Positions 17,238-25,960 of a DNA stretch of 64,000 nucleotides are shown piece by piece. Source of the stretch: CALGKJ01 sp049322695 (lineage in GTDB: Bacteria; Bacillota; Clostridia; Lutisporales; Lutisporaceae); NCBI GenBank assembly GCA_049322695.1, contig JBMORW010000023.1:28488-92487 (forward strand), given 5' to 3'. Numbering within the stretch: the first letter of the stretch is position 1; the number at the start of each line of letters is the position of its first letter. The position numbers were made by a program, and so were the translations under genes. A model generated the notes under the pieces. The model searched no databases and was not told the DNA's origin. It saw only the letters and a list, made by a program, of their open reading frames with translations.

Positions 17238-18776
17238 ATTAAAAGAGCATTGATAAGTGTATCTGATAAAACCGGGATAGTTGAGTTTGCCAGGGAGCTT
17301 GACAGCTTGGGAATAGAGATAATATCTACGGGAGGTACTGCAAAGGCTTTGCAGGAAGCTGGTATAAGGATCATAGGTATATCTGAGGTTACAGGATACC
17401 CTGAATGCCTTGATGGAAGGGTAAAGACTCTTCATCCCAAAATACATGGGGGCTTACTGGCACTTAGAGATAATAAGGAGCATATGGCTACACTAAAGGA
17501 GCTTGACATAGAAACAATTGATATGGTTGTTGTCAATTTATACCCCTTCAGAAAAACTATAGAAAAGCCGGGTGTTGAGCTTGCGGAAGCCATTGAGAAT
17601 ATAGATATTGGCGGACCGTCTATGCTTCGTGCAGCTGCAAAGAATTATAGATATGTTACAGTTGTCATTGATCCCGCTGATTACAATACTGTCATAGCCG
17701 AGATGAAGAATACAGGAAGGATTTCTGAGGATACAAACTTCAAGCTCTCGGCAAAGGTATTCTCACATACTGCAAGCTATGATGCATTGATAGCCAATTA
17801 TTTATGGGAAAAGGCGGAGCTGCCTAAGTATCCGGATATAATAACAATGACCTTTGAAAAGGCACAGGATCTGAGGTACGGCGAAAACCCTCACCAAACA
17901 GCTTCATACTATAAAGAAATGAAGCCTTCAAAAGGCAGCCTTGTAAATGCGGTACAGCTGCATGGAAAGGAGCTTTCCTTCAACAATATTAATGATGCAA
18001 ACGGGGCACTGGAAACATTGAAGGAGTTCAGTGAGCCTGCTGCTGTGGCTGTAAAGCATGCAAATCCTTGCGGTGTAGGTATTGCGGACAACATATATGA
18101 AGCTTATATGAAGGCATACAAGGCTGACCCTGTATCAATCTTTGGAGGAATAGTCGCTCTTAACAGGGAAGTTGATGAAAAGACTGCAGAGGAGCTTAAT
18201 AAAATATTTGTGGAAATAGTAATAGCACCTGCTTATAGTGATAAAGCCCTTGAAATACTTAAAGGCAAAAAGAATATCAGAATACTGGCTCTGGAGGATA
18301 TACTGAACATTAACCCCAAAGAGACAGACATCAAAAAAGTCAGCGGAGGACTGCTTATTCAGGAGTCTGACTGGAAGGACTTCGATATGAGTGAAGTGAA
18401 ATATGTTACTGATAGAAAACCGACAGATAAGGAAATGGCAGATTTGCTTTTTGCATGGAAGGTAGTAAAGCATGTAAAATCCAATGCCATAGTTGTCGCA
18501 AAGGATGGAATGACTCTTGGCGCAGGACCTGGGCAGGTGAATAGGATTTGGGCGGCTGAGATGAGTCTGGATAGGGCGGGAGAAGAAGTCAGAGGTGCTG
18601 TTATGGCTTCGGATGCATTCTTTCCGTTCAATGATGTTGTTCAGGCGGCTGCAAAGGCAGGCATAACGTCAATTATTCAGCCAGGAGGATCAAATAAAGA
18701 CCAAGACTCCATAGATGAATGTAATAAGTACGGGATAGCAATGATATTTACAGGAATGAGACATTTCAAGCATTAA
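17235..18776 (+). CDS. purH: Bifunctional AICAR formyltransferase/IMP cyclohydrolase
   Basis: PurH carries out the last two steps to IMP. The 513-residue protein has the IMP cyclohydrolase (MGS-like) domain at residues 1-200 (SVSDKTGIVEFA, STGGTAKAL, GRVKTLHPKIHGG) and the AICAR formyltransferase domain after that (DLRYGENPHQ, KHANPCGVG, SNAIVVAKDGMTLGAGPGQ, ASDAFFPF). Start TTG 17235 has AGGAGG at 17221-17226. Its start region is nearly identical to that of guaA. Confidence 0.96.
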   Translation: MIKRALISVSDKTGIVEFARELDSLGIEIISTGGTAKALQEAGIRIIGISEVTGYPECLDGRVKTLHPKIHGGLLALRDNKEHMATLKELDIETIDMVVVNLYPFRKTIEKPGVELAEAIENIDIGGPSMLRAAAKNYRYVTVVIDPADYNTVIAEMKNTGRISEDTNFKLSAKVFSHTASYDALIANYLWEKAELPKYPDIITMTFEKAQDLRYGENPHQTASYYKEMKPSKGSLVNAVQLHGKELSFNNINDANGALETLKEFSEPAAVAVKHANPCGVGIADNIYEAYMKAYKADPVSIFGGIVALNREVDEKTAEELNKIFVEIVIAPAYSDKALEILKGKKNIRILALEDILNINPKETDIKKVSGGLLIQESDWKDFDMSEVKYVTDRKPTDKEMADLLFAWKVVKHVKSNAIVVAKDGMTLGAGPGQVNRIWAAEMSLDRAGEEVRGAVMASDAFFPFNDVVQAAAKAGITSIIQPGGSNKDQDSIDECNKYGIAMIFTGMRHFKH

Positions 18777-18797
18777 AAGCAGACGGGGGGTGATAAA

Positions 18798-20054
18798 ATG
18801 AAGGTATTGGTAATAGGAAGCGGCGGAAGAGAGCATGCAATAGTGTGGAAGCTGTCAAAAAGCAATAGAATCCATAAGCTGTACTGCGCACCCGGAAACG
18901 GCGGTATAGCTGATATTGCAGAGTGTGTGCCTATAAGAGCCGAGGATATACATAAGCTTTTGGATTTTGCTAAAGACAATTCTGTAGACCTGACGGTAGT
19001 CGGGCCTGAGGTGCCATTAAGTCTTGGAATAGTGGACCTTTTTAAGAGTAATGGTATGAGAATATTCGGAGTCGAACAGAAAGCTGCCATGCTGGAATAC
19101 AGCAAGTCTTTTTCAAAGGAGTTCATGCGAAAGCATAATATACCTACAGCCAAATATAAAAGCTATAATGATAAAGAAAGTGCAGTCAGCGAAATAGATG
19201 AGTTTGGTTTTCCTGTGGTTATAAAGGTTGACGGACTTGCAGCAGGAAAAGGCGTGATAATAGCTGCCGATAAAAGAGAAGCAGTGGAAGCAATAAATGA
19301 GATGATGTCAGACAAAAAGTTTGGTGAAGCAGGCAACACAATAGTTGTTGAGCAGTTTCTAGTAGGACCGGAGGTGTCTGTTCTGGCATTTGTGGACGGC
19401 AATACGGTTATCCCTATGACGGATGCACAGGATTACAAGAGAGCAATGGATGAAGATATGGGATTAAATACCGGAGGTATGGGGGTAATATCTCCATCTT
19501 TTCATTACGATAAAGAAACTGCTCAGCTAGTACAAGAAACGATAATTGACAGAACTATGGCTGCAATGAAAGCAGAGCATATTGAGTTCAAGGGCATACT
19601 GTTTTTCGGGCTTCTGCTTACTAAGGATGGTCCGATGGTGCTGGAGTATAATACCCGCTTTGGCGACCCTGAGGCTCAGGCAGTACTCCCAAGGCTTGAA
19701 ACAGATTTGCTGGATATTATTGAGGCAGTTATGGAAGGCAGACTTGATGAAATTGACATAAAATGGAAAAATCAAAGTGCGGCAGGCGTTGTCATGGCAT
19801 CGGGAGGATATCCCGAGCATTATGAAACCGGCTATGAAATCATGGGCTTGGAAGGCACATCAGATGACATCATAGTATTTCATGCGGGCACAAAGCTTGT
19901 TGATGGAAAGCTCACTACTTCGGGAGGCAGAGTACTTGTAGTGACTGCCCTCGGTGAAAGTATTGAAGAAGCAAGAGCAAAAGCATACAGCGAAGTAAAA
20001 AAAATCAGTTACAAAAATGCATATTATAGGATGGATATTGGACGGACAAAATAA
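18798..20054 (+). CDS. purD: Phosphoribosylamine-glycine ligase (GAR synthetase)
   Basis: PurD joins glycine to phosphoribosylamine with ATP. The 418-residue ATP-grasp protein has GSGGREHAIVWKL (N-terminal nucleotide site), VVGPEVPLSLGIVD, VIKVDGLAAGKGVIIA (ATP-grasp), and LEYNTRFGDPEAQAVLPR (metal binding). It is the last gene of the operon; a strong terminator follows within 10 bases. Confidence 0.96.
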   Translation: MKVLVIGSGGREHAIVWKLSKSNRIHKLYCAPGNGGIADIAECVPIRAEDIHKLLDFAKDNSVDLTVVGPEVPLSLGIVDLFKSNGMRIFGVEQKAAMLEYSKSFSKEFMRKHNIPTAKYKSYNDKESAVSEIDEFGFPVVIKVDGLAAGKGVIIAADKREAVEAINEMMSDKKFGEAGNTIVVEQFLVGPEVSVLAFVDGNTVIPMTDAQDYKRAMDEDMGLNTGGMGVISPSFHYDKETAQLVQETIIDRTMAAMKAEHIEFKGILFFGLLLTKDGPMVLEYNTRFGDPEAQAVLPRLETDLLDIIEAVMEGRLDEIDIKWKNQSAAGVVMASGGYPEHYETGYEIMGLEGTSDDIIVFHAGTKLVDGKLTTSGGRVLVVTALGESIEEARAKAYSEVKKISYKNAYYRMDIGRTK

Positions 20055-20085
20055 AAAGGCTTCCCAAGCCTTTTTATTTTTTTTG
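20053..20085 (+). terminator. Rho-independent terminator of the purine operon
   Basis: AAAAAGGCTT (20053-20062) pairs with AAGCCTTTTT (20066-20075) around CCC, followed by a long T-rich run. Confidence 0.92.
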
Positions 20086-20103
20086 CAGCAGCCAGCTGCA
20101 CCA

Positions 20104-20143
20104 TAGTAGTTAGTAGTCAGCATTTAGTGATTAGATGCTATAG
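20104..20143 (+). repeat. Short intergenic repeat with TAGTTAGTAGTCAGCATTTAG words
   Basis: The segment after the purD terminator contains CAGCATTTAGTGATTAG. Its core CAGCATTTAGT also occurs at 25782-25792 between pcrA and ligA. It is probably part of the same dispersed repeat population as the GAGTTTCGAG elements. Confidence 0.4.
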
Positions 20144-20167
20144 TGTGATAAAAAACATTTTTCAATA

Positions 20168-20179
20168 TGATTTATATCA
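20168..20179. promoter_or_regulatory. FNR/CRP-like palindrome upstream of ferredoxin gene
   Basis: TGAT-TTAT-ATCA matches the core of FNR/CRP family operators (TGAT-N4-ATCA). It lies 84 bases before the ferredoxin-like gene, so activation by a Crp/Fnr-type protein is possible. Confidence 0.4.
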
Positions 20180-20262
20180 CAGCCTCGATATTATGCATCA
20201 CTTATAATTAAATCAAGAAATGCAAATATTAAATTGATGTATAAATCAAGGAGGAAAAGAAA

Positions 20263-21027
20263 ATGGCTTTAAGAAAAATAGTAAACATAGATGAAGACAA
20301 GTGCAACGGCTGCGGATTATGTGTTCCATCCTGTGCTGAAGGTGCAATAAAGATTATCGACGGAAAAGCAAGGTTAATAGCGGACAACCTGTGTGACGGC
20401 TTGGGCGCTTGTTTGGGAGACTGCCCGCAGGGTGCAATCAATATTATAGAAAGAGATGCTGATGAATTTGATGAAGCTGCAGTTGAAAAGCTTCTCGGAA
20501 AGGCACAGGTACATCAAGCACCGGAAGCAACAGTTCATCATCACGGACATCATCATGGAGGAGGCTGTCCGGGAAGCAGAGCTATGGAAATCAACAGAAC
20601 TGGCTCTAAAACAGCTCAATCAATATCAGGTGATGATATAGAAATCAAAATAAAGCCTCAGCTTTCTCAATGGCCGGTTCAGCTTAATCTGCTGCCAATC
20701 AGGGCTCCATATTTTGAAAATGCAGACCTGCTTATTGCTGCCGACTGCGTACCCTTCGCATATCCTAATTTCCATCTTGAGCTATTGAAGGGTAAAAAGC
20801 TGGCAGTAGGCTGCCCAAAGCTGGATGATATACAGTACTATGTAGAAAAGCTCACAGATATCATAGCACAAAACAATATTAAAAGCGTGACAGTAGCCTT
20901 CATGGAGGTGCCATGCTGCGGAGGCATAGTTCGGGCTGCTGAGGAAGCCATTGAGAACTCAGGTAAAAACATAACTCTGCATAGAGTCAGAATAGGCATA
21001 AATGGAGAAGCTACAAAGTTAAGCTAA
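20263..21027 (+). CDS. Ferredoxin-domain iron-sulfur protein with His-rich linker
   Basis: The 254-residue protein starts with a ferredoxin-like domain. Cluster I is regular (Cys14, 17, 20, 24). Cluster II has Cys44, 50 and 54, but position 47 is Leu, so it lacks one usual ligand. A His-rich linker (HHHGHHH near residue 95) leads to a C-terminal domain with Cys in AADCVPFA, VGCPKLDD and VPCCGG, which may bind another cluster or metal. GGAGG at 20251-20255 precedes the ATG. It is a single gene between two terminators. The overall type is known in anaerobes; the reaction is not clear. Confidence 0.8.
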   Translation: MALRKIVNIDEDKCNGCGLCVPSCAEGAIKIIDGKARLIADNLCDGLGACLGDCPQGAINIIERDADEFDEAAVEKLLGKAQVHQAPEATVHHHGHHHGGGCPGSRAMEINRTGSKTAQSISGDDIEIKIKPQLSQWPVQLNLLPIRAPYFENADLLIAADCVPFAYPNFHLELLKGKKLAVGCPKLDDIQYYVEKLTDIIAQNNIKSVTVAFMEVPCCGGIVRAAEEAIENSGKNITLHRVRIGINGEATKLS

Positions 21028-21048
21028 AAACTGGTAAATATCTTAATA

Positions 21049-21086
21049 AAAAGGAATGCATAACCTTAGTTTTGCATTCCTTTTTT
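21049..21086 (+). terminator. Rho-independent terminator after the iron-sulfur gene
   Basis: AAAAGGAATGCA (from 21049) pairs with TGCATTCCTTTT (from 21073) and runs into a T tract. Confidence 0.88.
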
Positions 21087-21201
21087 GTATACTATTAACA
21101 AAAAGTAAGTTAAAAATTAACAGTTCTATTATTGTCATTTACTAAACTATTCTGATATGGTAGTATTTAGTTAAACAATTATTCCTTGGGGGGGAAAGTT
21201 G

Positions 21202-23271
21202 ATGGGAAAAAAGTCGAAGGGTAAAAAGCTAACATTAAAAAAACTGGATTTGAAAAGCATAAAATTGCAAGGAATGGCAGCAACTCTTACCGTTATTCTG
21301 CTAATTGCAATAATAGTACCACTGGCAGTAAATGGAATATTAACTTACATAGCATCTAAAGGAATAGTGGAAAAATCTGAAGTTGAAAAGATGAACCTCT
21401 ATGCAAGAATAGTGAGGACTGATATCGAAAACAGAATAGCTACGGCTGAGCAGGTAATGTCCTTTATCAAGTCGGACAAGCTTATGACAAGCTACTACCA
21501 GCTCATGTACACAAATACCTATACCTATCAGGACACTACACTTGTATCAGAGGCTTTAAGCGGTTACTTCAAAAGCATTGCGGGCTTTGGGGCGGGAATA
21601 TTCATTGCAGATAAGAATGGCAGGGTATTGGTGGGAGATAATACTGACTATAAGGATATGAATATTGCTCAAGAGGAATACTTTAAGTCTGCCATGACAG
21701 GTAGCAAGGTAATAAGTAACCCTGTCAAGTTCAAGGGTATGACGGCTGCCATACTGGCATCTCCAATTCTGACAAGCGGCGGAGATGTGGTGGGCGTTTT
21801 GAATATAGCTATGAGGCTGGATACCATGCTGGTAGCAGCAAAATCGGTAAAATTCGGCAAAACAGGCGGTATAGTAGTTTTAAACTCAGACGGTACTGTA
21901 CTGTATCACAAAAATCCAGATTTCATAATGAATAAGAAATTCCAGGAGCTGGAAGGAAAGAAAATGACAGAGGCCTGGGACAAAATACTAAATGGCAGAA
22001 GCGGAGAAGAGACTGTTTCATATAATTTTGAGGGAGACAAACTGGCATGCTTTACGGATGCAAGAAATTGGAAGGTTGTTGTTGAGGTCGATAAGAGTGA
22101 GTTCAACAAAACAGCCAATTCCGTAAGACTTCAAACAATAGGACTAATCATAGTATTTGCAGCAATAGGCTTGTTCTTTTCCTATATTACTGGCAAAAAG
22201 CTCTCTGACCCTCTGGTAAGGTTGAAGGAATCCGTAAGTAGAATAGAGAGCGGGGATTTGACCGGAGAGATTAACATAAAAGCAAAAAATGAAATAGGTG
22301 AGCTGGCTTCCGTATTCAGTAATATGGTTAGCAGTATCAAGCACTTGATTGGAGAGATACAGAATTCTTCAAACACTGTTAAGGGCTATAGCGAGACGTT
22401 GGTATTGAGTGCCGAGGAAACGGCAAAGGCTTCAGAGAAAATTTCCAGCTCTGTGGTAGAGGTATCCAGGGATACTGAACTTCAGATAAAGGATCTTCAA
22501 TCATGTCTGCTGACTATCGAAGCATTTGCACAGAAGCTTGAAACTGTAAATGACGGCATGAAGATGCTTGCTAAAATATCAAGCATCAACAGTGAAAAGT
22601 CCGGTGAAGGTATTAAAACGGTAAATGAGCTTATTACTGAAAATAACAATGTTAACGCAAAGACTGATGAAACGCAGGCAGTAATAAAGGATTTGAGCTA
22701 CAAATCCAAAGAAATCCGAAAGATACTGGATATTATTGTCGAGATTGCATCTCAAACCAATTTGCTGGCATTGAACGCAGCAATAGAAGCAGCTAGAGCC
22801 GGTGAAGCCGGTAAAGGCTTCGCTGTAGTTGCCAGCGAGGTCAGGAATCTGGCTGAGCAGACTACTTCGGCAACTAAAGATATTTCAAGAATAATCAAGG
22901 AAATAGAAGCCAGCGTGGAACAGTCAGTAGGTGGTATGGAGCAGGTTAAGAACAGTACATCTCTGCAAACGGAAGAAATAATGAATACTATGAACCTGTT
23001 CAAGGATATAAGCTCCAAGATCAAAGAGCTAGATGACAATATAGGATCAGTGCAGAATTCCATTGAAGGCATTACCGCAGAAAAGGAAACCGTGGTAAAA
23101 GATATCAGCAGGGTGACAAAACTGCTTGAAAACACAGGCTTTGCAGTTCATGAAGCTGCAATGCTTGTTGAGGGGCAGAATGCCTCCATAGAAGAAGTAA
23201 AGGCTGCTTTGGTGGAGCTTAACGACATGGCTGCCAAGCTTGACGAGTTGGTTGACAGATTCAGACTTTAA
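21202..23271 (+). CDS. Methyl-accepting chemotaxis protein
   Basis: A 689-residue transmembrane chemoreceptor. A basic N-terminus leads to TM1 (about 31-55), then an extracellular Cache-type sensor domain (about 60-310), TM2 (about 312-332), a HAMP domain (about 333-387), and the cytoplasmic coiled-coil signalling domain with the conserved hairpin (QTNLLALNAAIEAARAGE, then GFAVVASEVRNLAEQT near residues 515-555). It should signal through CheA/CheW to motility. The ligand is unknown. I take ATG 21202 after the G-rich ribosome binding site; the TTG one codon upstream is less likely. It is monocistronic. Confidence 0.9.
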   Translation: MGKKSKGKKLTLKKLDLKSIKLQGMAATLTVILLIAIIVPLAVNGILTYIASKGIVEKSEVEKMNLYARIVRTDIENRIATAEQVMSFIKSDKLMTSYYQLMYTNTYTYQDTTLVSEALSGYFKSIAGFGAGIFIADKNGRVLVGDNTDYKDMNIAQEEYFKSAMTGSKVISNPVKFKGMTAAILASPILTSGGDVVGVLNIAMRLDTMLVAAKSVKFGKTGGIVVLNSDGTVLYHKNPDFIMNKKFQELEGKKMTEAWDKILNGRSGEETVSYNFEGDKLACFTDARNWKVVVEVDKSEFNKTANSVRLQTIGLIIVFAAIGLFFSYITGKKLSDPLVRLKESVSRIESGDLTGEINIKAKNEIGELASVFSNMVSSIKHLIGEIQNSSNTVKGYSETLVLSAEETAKASEKISSSVVEVSRDTELQIKDLQSCLLTIEAFAQKLETVNDGMKMLAKISSINSEKSGEGIKTVNELITENNNVNAKTDETQAVIKDLSYKSKEIRKILDIIVEIASQTNLLALNAAIEAARAGEAGKGFAVVASEVRNLAEQTTSATKDISRIIKEIEASVEQSVGGMEQVKNSTSLQTEEIMNTMNLFKDISSKIKELDDNIGSVQNSIEGITAEKETVVKDISRVTKLLENTGFAVHEAAMLVEGQNASIEEVKAALVELNDMAAKLDELVDRFRL

Positions 23272-23279
23272 TAATATAA

Positions 23280-23320
23280 AACTAAATAAGACGGAGCGGT
23301 CAGCTCCGTCTTATTTAGTT
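23280..23320. terminator. Strong bidirectional terminator
   Basis: An 18-bp perfect stem (23280-23297 with 23303-23320, around GGAGC-GGTCA-GCTCC) is flanked by A- and T-rich arms. It can stop both the chemoreceptor gene and the convergent small-protein genes. Confidence 0.93.
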
Positions 23321-23493
23321 TTAGTGGGGCCGTAAGGTTCGATCCGCTGGTGATTCTTAAAGGAAGTTACCAGTCCCTCCGACTGATCCTCCATATTATC
23401 CGGATTGTAGTTATCCGGAAAATAATAAGCATTATATTCTCTCTCTATAATCGGATATTTTTCACCATTATAAGTATCATCAATAATTTTCAT
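23311..23493 (-). CDS. Small uncharacterised protein, 60 residues
   Basis: The minus-strand frame has a good ribosome binding site (GAGGAG, 8 bases before ATG) and ends inside the bidirectional terminator, as real genes often do. The protein is acidic and Tyr-rich (EREYNAYYFPDNYNPDN), with no membrane segment or Cys. It is the second gene of a two-gene unit: the upstream 53-residue gene stops four bases before its start. I do not recognise either protein. Confidence 0.65.
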   Translation of the reverse strand: MKIIDDTYNGEKYPIIEREYNAYYFPDNYNPDNMEDQSEGLVTSFKNHQRIEPYGPTKTK

Positions 23494-23497
23494 GTGA

Positions 23498-23659
23498 TTA
23501 CTCCTCGACTTTACTTCTTTTACTTAGCTTTTGATCCACTCCTTCATAAGCTCTTTTGCCGTCATGCTCTATTTTGGCCATTACCATATCCATCTGCTCA
23601 ATAGGCTCCAATACACCATTTGGCATGATATTGGGTAATCCATATGTCCCTTTTTTCAT
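23498..23659 (-). CDS. Small uncharacterised protein, 53 residues
   Basis: The frame reads MKKGTYGLPNIMPNGVLEP and onward to TAA at 23498-23500. AAGGGG lies just before the ATG. It is hydrophilic, with a charged C-terminal half (KLSKRSKVEE). It is followed by the 60-residue gene after four bases, so the two are probably co-translated. The function is unknown. The pair is easy to miss because of its size. Confidence 0.6.
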   Translation of the reverse strand: MKKGTYGLPNIMPNGVLEPIEQMDMVMAKIEHDGKRAYEGVDQKLSKRSKVEE

Positions 23660-23831
23660 AGCATAACCCCTTTTCAAATAGTCATATGATATTATATTTT
23701 TTGCAGAATATTAATTTATATACAGTTGTCCAATAAATGGTTTTTATTCAATAAAAAATTTTACAGCGGCTGTTTATTCATATAAAATATGTATTGAGGA
23801 AAACTTAAAACAAGCAAAATCGGAGGTACTG

Positions 23832-25757
23832 ATGAAATATTTGGAAAATATGAACCCACAGCAGAGAGAGGCAGTCCTTAACACTGAAGGACCTTTACTG
23901 ATACTTGCGGGAGCAGGCTCCGGCAAGACAAGAGTGCTTACACACAGAATAGCATATCTTATAGAAGAAAAGGGAGTATATCCTTCAAATATACTTGCCA
24001 TAACCTTTACCAACAAGGCTGCTTCTGAAATGAGTGAAAGAGTGGAACATCTCATTGGCAGTGTGGCTGATATGTGGATATCAACGTTTCATTCCTCATG
24101 TGTCAAAATACTGAGAAGAAACATCGAAAGACTGAATATATATAAGAAAAACTTTGTAATCTTCGATTCAAAGGACCAGGAATCCCTTGTCAAGGAATGC
24201 TTAAAGGAGCTTAACTATAACGAAAAGAATTTTCCCGTAAAGAGTGTGCTTTCCTCCATATCCTCTGCAAAAGATCAGATGATCTCAGCCGATAAGTATT
24301 ATGAAAAATACATGCACGATTTCAAGCAGAGAAAAATGGCTGATATTTATAAGCTTTATCAGCAGAAGCTGATTAAGAACAATGCGCTGGACTTTGATGA
24401 TATATTGTTCAGAACGGTAGAGCTACTTGCCTATAATGAGGATATATTGCAATACTATCAAAATAAGTTCAAATACATAATGGTGGATGAGTATCAGGAT
24501 ACCAATTACTGTCAGTACAGGCTTGTAAGTCTGCTGGCCAAGCAGCATAAGAATCTGTGTGTAGTAGGGGATGATGACCAGAGCATTTACAGTTGGAGGG
24601 GTGCCGACATAGGTAATATATTGAATTTTGAAAAGGATTTTCCAGGAGCAAAGGTTATAAAGCTTGAGCAGAATTACCGCTCGACACAGACTATTCTTGA
24701 TGCTGCCAATGCAGTTATAAGAAACAATTTTGCCCGTAAGTCCAAGAAGCTTTGGACAGAGAATGAGTCTGGAAGCTCCATACTGCATTACAATGCAACG
24801 GATGAATGGGGAGAGGCGAATTTCATATTGTCCGAAATACAGCGTTTGTCTGTGGAGGATAACAGAGACTTAAGAAGCTTTGCCATACTTTACAGGACTA
24901 ACGCACAATCACGCGTACTTGAAGAAGCCTGCATGACCCAGGGCATTCCCTACAAAATAGTAGGAGGCTTCAGATTCTACGACAGAAAGGAAGTAAAGGA
25001 CATCATAGCCTATCTGAGGGTTGTGCAGAATCCTGCAGAAGATGTCAGCCTGCAGAGAATAATTAACATACCCAAAAGAGGGATAGGCAATACAACTCTG
25101 GATAGGATAAAGTCCTATGCCAGGGATAATGGAGGCTCACTTTATGATGCACTGCTGGATATCGATCTAATAGACGGCATAGGTGCCAAGGCTCAAAAAA
25201 GCATCAAGGAGTTTGTTAGGCTGATGACAGGCCTTATGGCCTCAGCAGAGGTCAAAGGCATATCGGGTCTTCTGAAGGATATATTGGACAGAACGGGATA
25301 TCTGCAGGAGCTGGAAAGTGAGGGAGATGAAGACTCCATTTCCAGAGCAGAAAATATCAAAGAGCTTTTATCTGCTACATTGGAGTTTGAGGAGAAAAAT
25401 CCTGAAGCTGGTTTGGAGGACTTCCTGGCATCGTTGTCTCTGATGTCTGATATCGATTCACTTGATGAGGACAGGGATTCCATAACCATGATGACCCTGC
25501 ACAGCGCCAAGGGCTTAGAATATCCGGTGGTTTTTATAGCTGGCATGGAGGAAGGTGTGTTTCCCAGCCAGAGGTCATACTTCGAGGAAAAGCAGATGGA
25601 AGAGGAAAGAAGACTGATGTATGTAGGCATAACAAGAGCAAAGAAAAGGCTTTATCTCACATCAGCCTTCGAAAGAACAATGTTTGGAAGTACTACCTAC
25701 AACGTGGCATCACAGTTTATAAAGGAGATACCGAAGGAACTATTACTAAAAATTTAA
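23832..25757 (+). CDS. pcrA: ATP-dependent DNA helicase, UvrD/PcrA type, short
   Basis: A superfamily 1A 3'-5' DNA helicase for repair and replication. The motifs are in order: Q motif (MNPQQREAV), Walker A GAGSGKT near 28-34, ITFTNKAASEM, VDEYQDTN (Walker B), GDDDQSIYSWRGA (motif III), LEQNYRST (IV), TLHSAKGLEYPVVFI (V) and VGITRAKKRLYL (VI). At 641 residues it is about 100 shorter than typical PcrA: the protein ends about 40 residues after motif VI and lacks the C-terminal RNA-polymerase-binding domain. ligA follows after a repeat-filled gap; a pcrA-ligA pair is common in Firmicutes. Confidence 0.9.
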   Translation: MKYLENMNPQQREAVLNTEGPLLILAGAGSGKTRVLTHRIAYLIEEKGVYPSNILAITFTNKAASEMSERVEHLIGSVADMWISTFHSSCVKILRRNIERLNIYKKNFVIFDSKDQESLVKECLKELNYNEKNFPVKSVLSSISSAKDQMISADKYYEKYMHDFKQRKMADIYKLYQQKLIKNNALDFDDILFRTVELLAYNEDILQYYQNKFKYIMVDEYQDTNYCQYRLVSLLAKQHKNLCVVGDDDQSIYSWRGADIGNILNFEKDFPGAKVIKLEQNYRSTQTILDAANAVIRNNFARKSKKLWTENESGSSILHYNATDEWGEANFILSEIQRLSVEDNRDLRSFAILYRTNAQSRVLEEACMTQGIPYKIVGGFRFYDRKEVKDIIAYLRVVQNPAEDVSLQRIINIPKRGIGNTTLDRIKSYARDNGGSLYDALLDIDLIDGIGAKAQKSIKEFVRLMTGLMASAEVKGISGLLKDILDRTGYLQELESEGDEDSISRAENIKELLSATLEFEEKNPEAGLEDFLASLSLMSDIDSLDEDRDSITMMTLHSAKGLEYPVVFIAGMEEGVFPSQRSYFEEKQMEEERRLMYVGITRAKKRLYLTSAFERTMFGSTTYNVASQFIKEIPKELLLKI

Positions 25758-25935
25758 TGCCACCGGCTACCAGTCTCCAGCATTTAGTAAGACTATGGAG
25801 TTTAGGACACAGGTTGCTGGTTTTAGGAAGGCTGCGAAGAAATTATTAGTACTCGTAACTCGAAACTCATAACCTACTTGAATATAAGAGAAGAAGTGCC
25901 GGTGGTTGGAGGCTCATAGCTGGTGGCCTGGTCGA
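25758..25935. repeat. Candidate small repetitive element with imperfect terminal inverted repeats
   Basis: The pcrA-ligA gap starts with GCCACCGGCTACCAG and ends with CTCATAGCTGGTGGC, which are inverted and match at 12 of 15 positions. Inside are CAGCATTTAGT, GGTTGCTGG and ACTCGTAACTCGAAACTC words found in other intergenic regions here. It carries no reading frame. It resembles a non-autonomous repeat element. Confidence 0.5.
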
Positions 25936-25960
25936 TTATAATGTAAAGGAGCATGGTTAT

